Shown here one piece after another: positions 38,796 through 47,098 of a stretch of DNA of 64,000 nt. The stretch spans positions 1 through 64,000 of the forward strand of contig NZ_JANCPR020000004.1 in assembly GCF_028657195.3 (NCBI RefSeq), in the 5' to 3' direction. Within the stretch, counting starts at the first letter, position 1, and each line of letters opens with the position of its first letter. The position numbers and the translations under genes are program-made. This stretch comes from Streptomyces iconiensis. Its GTDB lineage: Bacteria; Actinomycetota; Actinomycetes; Streptomycetales; Streptomycetaceae. The notes under the pieces are model-generated. The model was not told where the DNA came from. It saw only the letters and a program-made list of their open reading frames with translations, and did not search any database.

Positions 38796-39747
38796 ATGGC
38801 CATGGAACCGCCCTACCTCCGCATCGCCGGCGACATCCGCCGGCGCATCACCTCGGCCGAGCTTGCGCCCGGCGACCGCATCCCTTCCACCCGGCGCATC
38901 ACGCAGGAGTGGGGCGTCGCCATGGCGACCGCGACGAAGGCGCTCGCCACTCTGAATCAGGAGGGTCTGGTGCGGCCTGTGCCAGGCGTCGGCACCGTCG
39001 TCGCCGAGTCACCACGAGAACGGCCTCCGGCTCCCAGCCATGGACTCACCCGGGAGCGCGTCGTCCGCGCCGCGATCGCTCTCGCCGACACCGAAGGGCT
39101 CGCCGCACTCTCCATGCGCCGCGTGGCAACCGACTTCGGTCTCCACCATGGCGCTCTACCGTCATGTCCCGAGCAAGGGCGAGCTGGTACGGCTGATGTC
39201 GGAGGCCGTGTTCGACGGAGAGCCGCCGGGGCCGCGGCCGTCCGGCTGGCGCGCGCGACTGGAGCGGGAGGCACGGTGGTTGTGGGGCCAGTACCAGCGC
39301 CATCCCTGGCTGGCACGAGCCATGGCTTCCCTGACCCGGCCGATGGCCTCGCCCCACGCGCTGCGCTACATCGAGCGGGTCCTCAGCGCCCTGAACGGCA
39401 CGGGGCTGACACCGCCGCAGGTCATCCACGTCCACCTCGCTCTTCTCGGGTACGCCCAGGGCGTCGCGGCGGCCGTCGAGCTGGAGACGCAGGCGCGGCA
39501 GGACACCGGCATGACCCCCGAGGAATGGATGGCCTCCAACGAACAGCGGATGGAGACGATCCAGACCACCGGGTCCTATCCGAACCTGTCCACTCTCTTC
39601 GACCAGGAGGAGTTCGACCTCGAACTCGACACGCTCTTCGAATTCGGGCTCGCGCGGATGCTGGACGGAGTCGAAGCGCTCATCGAGCCGAAGCGCTCAT
39701 CGAGCGGCCCGGAGGCCAAGCCTCGTCAGCGGTCGGCTCGTCAGTAG
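38796..39747 (+). pseudogene. GntR-TetR fusion regulator, broken by a frameshift
   Basis: From ATG 38796, a GntR-type winged helix (PYLRIAGDIRRRITSAELAP, then TRRITQEWGVAMATATKALA) is followed by a linker and a TetR helix-turn-helix (TRERVVRAAIALADTEGLAA, LSMRRVATDFG). At about 39145 the frame must shift: STMALYRHVPSKGELVRLMS and the whole TetR C-terminal domain (to TAG 39747) continue in another frame. Two bases appear to be missing in TTCGGTCTCC. A GntR-TetR fusion is a known regulator layout. As the sequence stands, the protein would be cut or scrambled after about 120 residues. Confidence 0.75.
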
Positions 39748-40244
39748 TCGACGCGGTCGGGCTTGGCCAGCCAGGTGTCGAACGGCGCCGTACGGTTCGG
39801 CAGGTCCAGCTGCTCGACGGACACCGGCCACATCGACTCGGGCTTCTTCTCGAACAGGTCGTAGAACTTACGGTCGTCGAAGCCGGCCACCGCGGCATCG
39901 TGCCGGTCGGCGGAGTAGACGACCCGGTCGACCCGCGCCCACAGGGCGGCGGACAGGCACATCGGGCACGGCTCGCACGAGGTGATCAGGACGTAGCCCT
40001 CCAGCGAGAAGGTGTCCAGTTTCTTGCAGGCGGCGCGCATCGCGCTCACCTCGGCGTGCGCCACCGGGTCCAGGGTCGCGGTGACCTGGTTGTTCCCGAC
40101 CGCGACCACTTCGTCATCGCCGGCGACCAGCGCGCCGAACGGTCCGCCGCCGTTCTTCACGCTGTCGGTGGCCAATCCGATGGCCTCTTCCATCCAGGCG
40201 CGCTCGAATTCCCTGACGTTCGTTTCTTGGGCGTGCGAGGTCAC
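39741..40244 (-). CDS. nucleoside/guanine deaminase-like protein
   Basis: A 167-residue cytidine-deaminase-fold enzyme: NGGGPFGALVAGDDEVVAVG, then the zinc site HAEVSAMRAACKKL (His-Ala-Glu) and SCEPCPMCLSAALWARVDRV (Pro-Cys-x2-Cys). The C-terminal KFYDLFEKKPESMWP and basic tail match GuaD-like guanine deaminases more than tRNA adenosine deaminases. It would convert guanine to xanthine, the substrate of the xanthine dehydrogenase subunit encoded next to it on the same strand (its start lies 152 bases after that gene), so the two look like a purine breakdown pair. Confidence 0.82.
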   Translation of the reverse strand: MTSHAQETNVREFERAWMEEAIGLATDSVKNGGGPFGALVAGDDEVVAVGNNQVTATLDPVAHAEVSAMRAACKKLDTFSLEGYVLITSCEPCPMCLSAALWARVDRVVYSADRHDAAVAGFDDRKFYDLFEKKPESMWPVSVEQLDLPNRTAPFDTWLAKPDRVDY

Positions 40245-40396
40245 GGTCGACTCCTCATTCGGGACGGTGGGGGTGGAGACGGTGGGGGTCTCCCGGATGC
40301 CTGGTGTGTGACGCCGTTCCAGGGCGCGACAAGTGGGCGCCGCGGGTGCCGCGTAGGGACCGGCGTCGCCGCGGCATCCCGCGGTCGGTCAGGGCG

Positions 40397-42715
40397 TCAG
40401 GCGCCGCAGATGTGCTCCGGGGCGACCGGGGTGTGGGTCAGGTTCAAACCCGTCGCCTTGCGGATGGCGTTCACGACCGCAGGGGTGGCGGAAATGGTGG
40501 GCGGTTCGCCGACACCGCGCACTCCGTACGGTGAGTTGGGGTCGCCCCTCTCGATCACGTCCACCGTCATCGGGGGCGTATCCAGAATGGTCGGGATCAG
40601 ATAGTCGGTGAATGACGGATTGCGGATCCGGCCGTCCTTGACCTGGATTTCCTCCATCACGGCGAGGCCGAGTCCCTGTGCGGAGCCACCGTGGATCTGC
40701 CCGACGACGGCGTCCGGGTTGATCGCCTTGCCGACATCCTGTGCGCAGTCCAACTGCACGACCTTGACCAGGCCCAATTCGGTGTCCACGTCCACCACGG
40801 CACGGTGCGCCGAGAAAGCGTGCTGGACGTGTACGCGCTGGCTCTGCCCCGTCACCGGGTCCATCGCGTAGGTCCGGAGGTGGTGGTATTCCCTGGTTTC
40901 CTCGATCACGTCGTCGCCGAGCACTTCGACGAGGTCGGTGACGAAACCGGTGGCCGTGGAAACAACTTTGCCGCCGGAAAGCGAGAAGTCCTCGGGATTC
41001 TCGCCGTAACGCCGGCCGACCCTGGCGAAGACCGCCTCGCGGACGGCTTCACAGGCGTTCTTGACGGCGCCCCCGGTGATGTACGTCTGCCGGGAGGCGG
41101 AACTCGACCCCGCGTCACCGACGTTGGTGTCGTTCGGATGGATGTTCACCCGCTCCACACCGAGTTCGGTGCGGGCGATCTGCTGCTGCACGGTGACCAG
41201 GCCCTGCCCGACCTCGGCCGCCGCGGTGTGCACCATCGCCACTGGTTCGCCGCCGATGACCTGCAACCGCACGCGCGCCGTTGAGTAGTCGTCGGCGCCC
41301 TCGGCGTAGGAGACATTCTTGATGATCACGCTGTAGCCGACGCCCCGGACGACGCCTTCGCCGTGCGTGGTGTTGGACAAGCCACCCGGCAGCCCGCGGA
41401 TGTCCACGGGCCCTGTCGGGTTCTCCGGCGGCAGCGGGAGCCTTTCGAGGCGTTCCAGCAGCTCGGCGACCGGCGCGGGGGAGTCGAGCACCTGCCCGGT
41501 GTGCATGGTCGAGCCCTCGCTGATGGCGTTCAGCTGACGCAGCCGCACCGGGTCCATGCCCAACGCCTCGGCGAGCTTGTCCATTTGGGACTCGTAGGCG
41601 TACGCGGGCTGCACGGCGCCCAGGCCACGCATCGCGCCGCACGGCGGGTTGTTGGTGTACAGGCCCCAGCCCTCGATCCGCACGTTGGGTACCTCGTAGG
41701 GGCCGGTGCCCAACGCCGTGGCATTGCTGACCACGACCGGGGTCTTGGAGGCGTACGCACCTCCGTCGAAGTACATCTTCGCCCTGACATAGACCAGCTC
41801 GCCGTCCCTGGTCGCGCCGTGCTCGTAGTACATCTTCGCCGGGTGCCGGTGCACATGGCCGTAGAACGACTCTTCCCTGCTGTAGACCATCTTCACCGGC
41901 TTGCCGGTATGCAGCGCCAGCATGCAGGAGTGGATCTGCATGGACAGGTCCTCGCGGCCACCGAAGGCGCCGCCGACACCGGACATGGTGAAGCGCACCT
42001 TCTCGACCGGGAGTCCGAGCGCCCGCGCCGTCTGCTTCTGGTCCACGTGCAGCCACTGGGTGGCGATGAACAGGTCGACCCCGCCGTCCTCGGCGGGAAT
42101 GGCCACACCGGACTCCGGCCCGAGGAACGCCTGGTCCTGCATGCCCAGGGTGTACACGTCGGAGACGACGACATCGGCCTCGGCCTCCGGGTCGCCCCTG
42201 GTGATCGGCTGGTAGCGCACCACGTTGCCCTCCGGGTGCAGCTTGGGCAACGTGTCGTCGTGCGCGGCCCGTTCCGGGTCGGTGACCGGCTCCAGCACCT
42301 CGTAGTCGACGACGATCTTCTCCAGCGCGCGCCGGGCCGTCTCCGGGTGGTCGGCGGCCACGAGGGCAACGGGCTCGCCCTCGTAGCGCACGATGCCCTC
42401 GGCGAGTACCGGCGTATCGGCGACCTTGAGACCGTAGATGTTCTCGCCGGGAACGTCCTCGTGGGTCAGCACCGCGTACACGCCCGGATGCTTGAGCGCG
42501 GGGCCGATGTCGATCGAGTTGATCCGGGCATAGGGGTGCGGGCTGCGCAGCGTCGCGCCCCAGAGCATGTCCTCAGCCCACAGATCCGAGGAGTAGGCGT
42601 ACTCCCCACGTACCTTGAGCGTTCCGTCGGGCCGCAGCGGGCTGTCGCCGATCCCACCGGTGATCGACTCGCTGAGGTCCTGCGGAGTGCGGGCGGGAAA
42701 AGTCCGGTTGGCCAT
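40397..42715 (-). CDS. xanthine dehydrogenase molybdenum-binding subunit
   Basis: A 772-residue protein with the molybdopterin-subunit layout: KVRGEYAYSSDLWAEDMLWG and ATLRSPHPYARINSIDI at the N-terminus, GVGGAFGGREDLSMQIHSCM (Moco binding), NPPCGAMRGLGAVQPAYAYE (the arginine-bearing active-site loop), and the C-terminal GVRGVGEPPTISATPAVVNA, which holds the glutamate base. It converts hypoxanthine/xanthine, but needs [2Fe-2S] and FAD subunits to pass electrons. Neither is encoded next to it: the 970 bp upstream hold no gene, which is odd for a Streptomyces xdh operon. Confidence 0.88.
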   Translation of the reverse strand: MANRTFPARTPQDLSESITGGIGDSPLRPDGTLKVRGEYAYSSDLWAEDMLWGATLRSPHPYARINSIDIGPALKHPGVYAVLTHEDVPGENIYGLKVADTPVLAEGIVRYEGEPVALVAADHPETARRALEKIVVDYEVLEPVTDPERAAHDDTLPKLHPEGNVVRYQPITRGDPEAEADVVVSDVYTLGMQDQAFLGPESGVAIPAEDGGVDLFIATQWLHVDQKQTARALGLPVEKVRFTMSGVGGAFGGREDLSMQIHSCMLALHTGKPVKMVYSREESFYGHVHRHPAKMYYEHGATRDGELVYVRAKMYFDGGAYASKTPVVVSNATALGTGPYEVPNVRIEGWGLYTNNPPCGAMRGLGAVQPAYAYESQMDKLAEALGMDPVRLRQLNAISEGSTMHTGQVLDSPAPVAELLERLERLPLPPENPTGPVDIRGLPGGLSNTTHGEGVVRGVGYSVIIKNVSYAEGADDYSTARVRLQVIGGEPVAMVHTAAAEVGQGLVTVQQQIARTELGVERVNIHPNDTNVGDAGSSSASRQTYITGGAVKNACEAVREAVFARVGRRYGENPEDFSLSGGKVVSTATGFVTDLVEVLGDDVIEETREYHHLRTYAMDPVTGQSQRVHVQHAFSAHRAVVDVDTELGLVKVVQLDCAQDVGKAINPDAVVGQIHGGSAQGLGLAVMEEIQVKDGRIRNPSFTDYLIPTILDTPPMTVDVIERGDPNSPYGVRGVGEPPTISATPAVVNAIRKATGLNLTHTPVAPEHICGA

Positions 42716-43684
42716 GAGAGAGCCTCCACCTTGGTGACGAGACGGTTGCCGAGCGCGTGGTCACCGGTCCGATCGGTGAGCGTCCGCACCCCGGGGGTCA
42801 TACGGCGCCTGGCCGGGCGACCTCCGCGTCGGGCTGGGCGACCTCGACGTTGTGCCGGGCGACCTCAACATGACGGCCGGAAGACGTCGGTCACGGCTGT
42901 CTCCTTCGCTCGGCTGGACGTCAGGGGGATCGAGCAGAGTGGTCGACTCCGTTGCCGCATGCCTTGGCCCGTCGCCACGTGTGAGAGGAGTACACAGCCA
43001 ACCGAGCGGAGTCAGCCAGGAGTGGAAGGCATGAAAGAGTCAGCAGGTTGGGACCGGCTCTTCGTAGATTCCTACAAGGCTCGGTCAGGCCCGTGGCCAT
43101 GGCCAACTCTTAGCCCGGGCTTTCCGCTTCTTCCCGTCCTTCCGCTCCTTTCGTTCTTTCCGCTCCTTCCGCCTACTCCCGCTTCTCCCGCCTCCTTCCT
43201 TTCCTTTCCGTCACGTTGGGCACAACGTTGTGTGCCGGATGGCCGACGGCGTGCCGGGTCAGCGGGAGGGCGTACCGCTGGGCAACCGGGACAGCGACTC
43301 AACTCCGCGGGTGAGAAGGCGGGTTGCGGCACGCGGTAGATGGCCGTTGGCCGATCGCCGATGCGGGCGCGTACGCCGTGGGACCCGAGTACCGCGCGGA
43401 TCGCCTCGTCACACCAGTACGGTGCGGGGTCGGCGAGGTTGTGGGCGCCCGGTGGCCAGGCAGCGGTGGCCAGTCGGCGGTGGCCAGGGAGCCGTCCGTC
43501 AGGTTCTCGACAGCCGTCAGGCTCAACAGGACATCGCGCCCCGGCAACAGCGGCGCGACGGCGGGACGCGGACCAGTTCGCCGAGACCCGTCCCAGCACC
43601 TCCGGCGCCCCCTCGGCGTGGGCCGAACCGGACGTTCACGGCAACGGAATCCGGCCCGACTTCCGTGGGGTAGGGGAAGGGAGG
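42716..43684. other. gene-poor region upstream of the xanthine dehydrogenase subunit
   Basis: No intact gene. At 42894 a GTG with an AAGGAG ribosome site opens a nine-codon minus-strand frame (MTDVFRPSC) that stops at once, possibly the start of a deleted partner gene. GGGCGACCTC occurs three times at about 20-bp spacing (42816-42866). 43117-43207 is a pyrimidine-rich strand. A minus-strand stretch near 43350-43440 (YWCDEAIRAVLGSHGVRARI) looks faintly like protein but is not supported by a full frame. Confidence 0.45.
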
Positions 43685-44314
43685 TTACGGGTGGCGCCCT
43701 GTGAGGCCCACCAACTGGTCCAGGAGCGGGGCATCGGCGGGTACTTCGACGGTGGGTCCCCACAGGCCCTCGACGGGAGCTTTCGGGACGAACTCGACGA
43801 CGTGGTCGAAGCAGGCTCGAAGCGTTTCGTGGGGGAGGGCGAAGGGCTGATCGGTGGCCCTGGCCATGTCCCAGCCGTGCACCACCATCTCGGTCAGCGC
43901 GATCTTGCCCCACAGTTCGTTCGCCAGTTCAACGCCGGGGCCGTCCGTCCTGCCGACCCATGCCCCCGGCTCACTCCAGGCGTCGCCGAGCACCCGCACG
44001 CTCGTGGCCACCCTCTCCCGCCACTGGTCGCCGGGGCCCATGGTGGCTGCGGATTCAGCGGCGGGAACGGATTCGGTGACGGGTGCGGGAACGGATTCAG
44101 CGGAGGCCGTGGACTCTGTGCCTCCGCCTCCGCCTTCCCCTTCGCCGGAATCCCCGCGGGCGATCGCGGCGAGTCCCCGAGCGGCCTCCTCGAAATGGGC
44201 TATGAGGTCACGAACGGTGTATTCGCTGCAGGGAGTGGGTTTGGTGAGCTGTTCGTCGCCCACGCTCGCCAGCAGGCCGATCATCTGGCGACAGGCAGGC
44301 TTCAGGTCGATCAC
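43685..44314 (-). CDS. TIGR03086-type DinB/mycothiol-dependent maleylpyruvate isomerase-like protein
   Basis: From GTG 44314 (GAGGAG 6 bases upstream), 209 residues: IDLKPACRQMIGLLASVGDE, PTPCSEYTVRDLIAHFEEAA, a Gly/Ser/Glu-rich insert at about 63-100 that differs from the usual family, then WGKIALTEMVVHGWDMARAT and PLLDQLVGLTGRHP at the end. The two histidines (in IAHF and VVHGWD) are the metal-binding residues of DinB-like proteins. In actinobacteria this family is linked to mycothiol chemistry; the substrate is unknown. It stands alone. Confidence 0.8.
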   Translation of the reverse strand: MIDLKPACRQMIGLLASVGDEQLTKPTPCSEYTVRDLIAHFEEAARGLAAIARGDSGEGEGGGGGTESTASAESVPAPVTESVPAAESAATMGPGDQWRERVATSVRVLGDAWSEPGAWVGRTDGPGVELANELWGKIALTEMVVHGWDMARATDQPFALPHETLRACFDHVVEFVPKAPVEGLWGPTVEVPADAPLLDQLVGLTGRHP

Positions 44315-44549
44315 GAGTTCTCCTCGTTCGCGCGGTTCGCTCATCCAGAACAGACGACCGGCGGACCCAAAACTCATCGGTCCACCCCCGCGCGAGCCCG
44401 GCCCTTCGGCCGGCAACCGCTGAAGCGGCACGGCCCCACGACTCGTGAGCCACACGCTTCGGGCGCGAGGAAGCGCTCGCTCAAAGCCCCGCAGCCGGGC
44501 GCCTTGAGGGCGAAGACAGTAACGAAGACAGCAGGGGCGCGCGGGGCCG

Positions 44550-44657
44550 CTACTTGCCCTGACCTGCCTTCTTCTTCAGCCGCCGCCGCTGCCGCGGCGT
44601 GACCTCGTTCCGGCCGGACTGCCGCAGGTAGGCGTCCTTGCGCTGATCGTTGTCCAC
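44550..44657 (-). CDS. 35-residue basic microprotein
   Basis: A GTG at 44657 starts MDNDQRKDAYLRQSGRNEVT, followed by a run of Arg/Lys to the stop at 44550. The sequence is very basic, has normal Streptomyces codon use, and the same N-terminal pattern recurs in short conserved Streptomyces proteins I have met, so it is likely real. No clear ribosome site is visible ahead of it. RNA binding is a guess from the Arg/Lys content. Confidence 0.6.
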   Translation of the reverse strand: MDNDQRKDAYLRQSGRNEVTPRQRRRLKKKAGQGK

Positions 44658-44781
44658 GTTCGTCCCCTGAATCTCGTCGACGGTGAAAACGGCTCTTCCG
44701 CAGCCATCAGGTGTAGGGCAAGCAGGAGATGCCCCATCAGCTGGTCGTCCATCGCGCGATGGGCCATCGGGCGGGCGGGTA

Positions 44782-45195
44782 TCAGGTGATGCTGCTGGTG
44801 CTGCCGACGAAGAGAACCTGGGCGAGTTGCGCGTCCAAGGACTGCCGGATCTTGTCGATCAGGCTGCCCTGGGTAGCCTCGCCGACGATTTCCACGACGC
44901 AGCGTGCCTCGTGCGCGGCCTTCCTCTTGTTGGCGCCCGCGCGCTGGGCGAGGCGGTCGAGGAACTCGTCGGGATCCATGCGGATGCCGGTGTCAGGCTG
45001 GTCCGGGGCGGTGGCGACCCGCCGCAGGTGCTCGCCGATCTCGGGTGGCAGCTGGGCCGCCAAGTTGTCGGCCAGAGAGGCGGGGATGCGCTCGGCCAGG
45101 GTCTCCAGAGTGGCGCGGGTGGCGCCCTCGGCGGCGCCGCGGCTGTCCAGGCGAGCTCGTGCCTGTACCTGTCCGATGAAGGTGTCGTGGTCCAT
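44782..45195 (-). CDS. DUF2267 domain protein
   Basis: A 137-residue protein from ATG 45195 (GAGGAACC upstream). Nearly the whole length is DUF2267: MDHDTFIGQVQARARLDSRG, ATRATLETLAERIPASLADN, LAAQLPPEIGEHLRRV, MDPDEFLDRLAQRAGANKRK, CVVEIVGEATQGSLIDKIRQ. In actinobacteria these small helical proteins are often next to CBS-domain or universal-stress genes, and a CBS-type start remnant lies just upstream (45252-45338). Function unknown; a stress-related role is likely. Confidence 0.82.
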   Translation of the reverse strand: MDHDTFIGQVQARARLDSRGAAEGATRATLETLAERIPASLADNLAAQLPPEIGEHLRRVATAPDQPDTGIRMDPDEFLDRLAQRAGANKRKAAHEARCVVEIVGEATQGSLIDKIRQSLDAQLAQVLFVGSTSSIT

Positions 45196-45251
45196 GGTTC
45201 CTCGTCCGATCCTTCGGGGCTTCCTCGTCCCGTCCTCGGGACTTTGAACGT

Positions 45252-45338
45252 TCATGTGTCGGGGTCGGTGGCGCTGATGTCGCCCGGCGCGGAACCGAGG
45301 CGGCCCGCGGCCATCACTTCCCGCACCGTCTGCGCCAT
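45252..45338 (-). pseudogene. 28-codon remnant resembling the start of a CBS-domain protein
   Basis: ATG 45338 has a strong GGAGGTTCCGCG leader and reads MAQTVREVMAAGRLGSAPGD, then stops at 45252. The first nine residues match the usual start of Streptomyces CBS proteins (compare MPQQVRDLMTPAP at 54429), but the domain is missing. The rest looks like an abrupt out-of-family tail. It is either a truncated CBS gene or a real 28-residue peptide. Confidence 0.4.
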
Positions 45339-45906
45339 CGCGGAACCTCCTGATGATCGAGCGGGTGGCAGCTGTCGATCCGGTGCCAGCTTCGTTCCGG
45401 TGCCCGCTGCCGAGTGAGTCGGTGACAGCGGCGACGGGACTCAGCGCTGCCGTCGACTTGCCGCCGACCGCCGACCGCCGACCGCCGACCGCCGGTCGTC
45501 GCCGCACGCCGATGACGACCTGTTCAAGTCTTCTTCGCGGCGACCAGCGCCGCATCCTGAAGGGGCCTGGAGAGGGCTGAGGGACCTGGAGGGACCTGGA
45601 GGGAAACGGTCCGCTGGGCCCGGCAGTGCCGGCACAGACCCGTGGGCCGGCTCTCCTCCTCGCCGGTGCCGGGCGGCTCGGTGTGGGGCGGGGGGCCAGG
45701 GCCGTGGTGGGGCCGGGGCAGCGGAAGGCGCCATGGCGTACAGCCAGACGGGTGGGAGCCAGTGGCCCCAGCGTTACGGAGGTCGGCCGGGGGTGCGGGG
45801 GGTAATTCCGCGGAGCCCGCAGAGTGCATCGCGGCCATCGGGCCGGGTGACAGCGGCGCAGTGCTGGGGCCGTCCGGTCCGCCTGATCCGTACGGTCCGC
45901 CTGGGC
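45339..45906. other. gene-free region with short repeats
   Basis: No convincing gene. It contains the heptamer CCGCCGA four times plus CCGCCG (45461-45494) and a short duplicated GGGACCTGGA (near 45580-45600). Both strands give only Gly/Pro/Arg-rich shadow frames. Confidence 0.5.
45461..45494. repeat. heptamer CCGCCGA, four tandem copies
   Basis: Exact four-copy array followed by CCGCCG. It lies in non-coding DNA between the DUF2267 and hydrolase genes, and such heptamer arrays also occur at 46754. Slippage repeat of no known role. Confidence 0.75.
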
Positions 45907-46578
45907 CTACCCCTGCTCCCGGTCGAGGTCGTTCAGCTGGGCCAGGAACCAGTCGCCGGCCACCGTGGCAACCTCCTCCAACGCGCCCGGTTCCTCGAAC
46001 AGGTGCGAGGCGCCCGGCACCACGTGCAGCCGGTGGGAGTCAGGCAGTTTCCGGGCGGCTTCCTGATTGAGACCGATCACCATCTCGTCGTTGCCGCCGA
46101 CGATGAGCAGCACGGGAGCCTCAACCCGTTCCAGCGCTTCGTCCGCCAGATCCGGCCGTCCGCCACGGGAGACCACAGCGAACACCCGCTCGGGCCGCTC
46201 GGCTGCTGCCACCAGCGCAGCGGCGGCCCCCGTGCTGGCCCCGAACAGGCCCACCGGAAGGCCCCTCGTCTCGGGATGGTCCGCCAGCCAGTCGATGGCG
46301 CTCACCAGGCGTTGGGCCAGCAAGCCGATGTCGAAACGGTGCCGGCCCGTGGCGGCGTCCTCGCGCTCCTCGGGTTCGCTGAGCAGGTCCAGCAGCAGGG
46401 TGCCCAGTTCCTTCTCGTGCAGCGCTTCGGCTACCGCCCGGTTACGGGGGCTGTACCGGGAACTGCCGCTACCGTGCGCGAACAACACCACCGCCGGTAC
46501 AGGACCGGGCACCACCAGATCGCCCGCCAGCGTCGCATGGTCTGTGTGCATCACCATCTCGGAGATCATCGGCCTCAT
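45907..46578 (-). CDS. alpha/beta hydrolase (dienelactone-hydrolase-like)
   Basis: A 223-residue protein. AVVLFAHGSGSSRYSPRNRA gives the oxyanion region, GLFGASTGAAAALVAAAERP the nucleophile elbow (Gly-x-Ser-x-Gly/Ala with Ser in GAST), PVLLIVGGNDEMVIGLNQ the catalytic Asp, and VVPGASHLFEEPGALE the catalytic His. It matches small actinobacterial hydrolases often encoded with phosphoribosyltransferases, although none is nearby here. Start ATG 46578; ATG 46551 is a less likely alternative. The substrate is unknown. Confidence 0.85.
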   Translation of the reverse strand: MRPMISEMVMHTDHATLAGDLVVPGPVPAVVLFAHGSGSSRYSPRNRAVAEALHEKELGTLLLDLLSEPEEREDAATGRHRFDIGLLAQRLVSAIDWLADHPETRGLPVGLFGASTGAAAALVAAAERPERVFAVVSRGGRPDLADEALERVEAPVLLIVGGNDEMVIGLNQEAARKLPDSHRLHVVPGASHLFEEPGALEEVATVAGDWFLAQLNDLDREQG

Positions 46579-46753
46579 CTCCCACGGATCCGTGGAGTGG
46601 GTTCGCCAACGGGTACCCGCCGCGATCGCGCGTACGCGCCGAAGATCCCACAGCGGAACGGGCCCGGCGACCCGAGCCAGCCCGTTCCGCTCGGCAGGCC
46701 CGACGAGGGGAGTCGGGGCTCACGACGACCCTTGTACCGACCACCCTTCCCTG

Positions 46754-46785
46754 CGGCTGGCGGCTGGCGGCTGGCGGCTGGCGGG
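46754..46785. repeat. heptamer GCGGCTG, four tandem copies
   Basis: 46754-46781 is four exact copies followed by GCGG. It is in non-coding DNA; a slippage array. Confidence 0.75.
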
Positions 46786-47021
46786 CGGCTCCTGGCTCGC
46801 GGCCCGTACGCCCCCTCCCGAACGAACTCGCGGCTCACGGCGGCCCCACGCCGGATCGCTTCCGCCCCGGTGCCCGCACGTTGTGCACACCGTGCACAGC
46901 GCGTGGTTGCTGCGGCTGCGGTCCTGTGCTGGACGCGTGCCCATGTACGCGACGACGCGGGGCGGCGGGCCGGTGGCGGCAACCCGGGGCGGGTTCGGTG
47001 GCGACACCCGGCGGCACCCCG

Positions 47022-47063
47022 GCGGTAGGCCGGAACGCGGGACAGCGGTAGGCCGGAACGCGG
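47022..47063. repeat. two 19-bp copies, GCGGTAGGCCGGAACGCGG
   Basis: Exact copies at 47022-47040 and 47045-47063, separated by GACA. It lies in the intergenic region ahead of the tetR stop codon. Confidence 0.75.
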
Positions 47064-47098
47064 GGCGGGGACGGCCAGCTCGGCGGGGGGGGGGTGTG

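Larger units (their letters stand above)
46579..47098. other. repeat-containing intergenic region
   Basis: Between the hydrolase and the TetR gene, no frame with good codon use. It holds the heptamer GCGGCTG four times (46754-46785), and a 19-bp unit repeated at a 23-bp spacing (47022-47063), besides a run of nine G near 47086. No promoter motif is clear. Confidence 0.5.

Noticed and set aside
41363..43339. 658-residue plus-strand frame opposite the xanthine dehydrogenase subunit
   Set aside because: It lies antisense to a clear enzyme and has His/Arg/Gly-rich low-complexity sequence.
43299..43599. A gene with YWCDEAIRAVLGSHGVRARI on the minus strand
   Set aside because: The surrounding frame is Arg/Pro-rich, no start or family fits; too weak to call, so only mentioned with the intergenic region.
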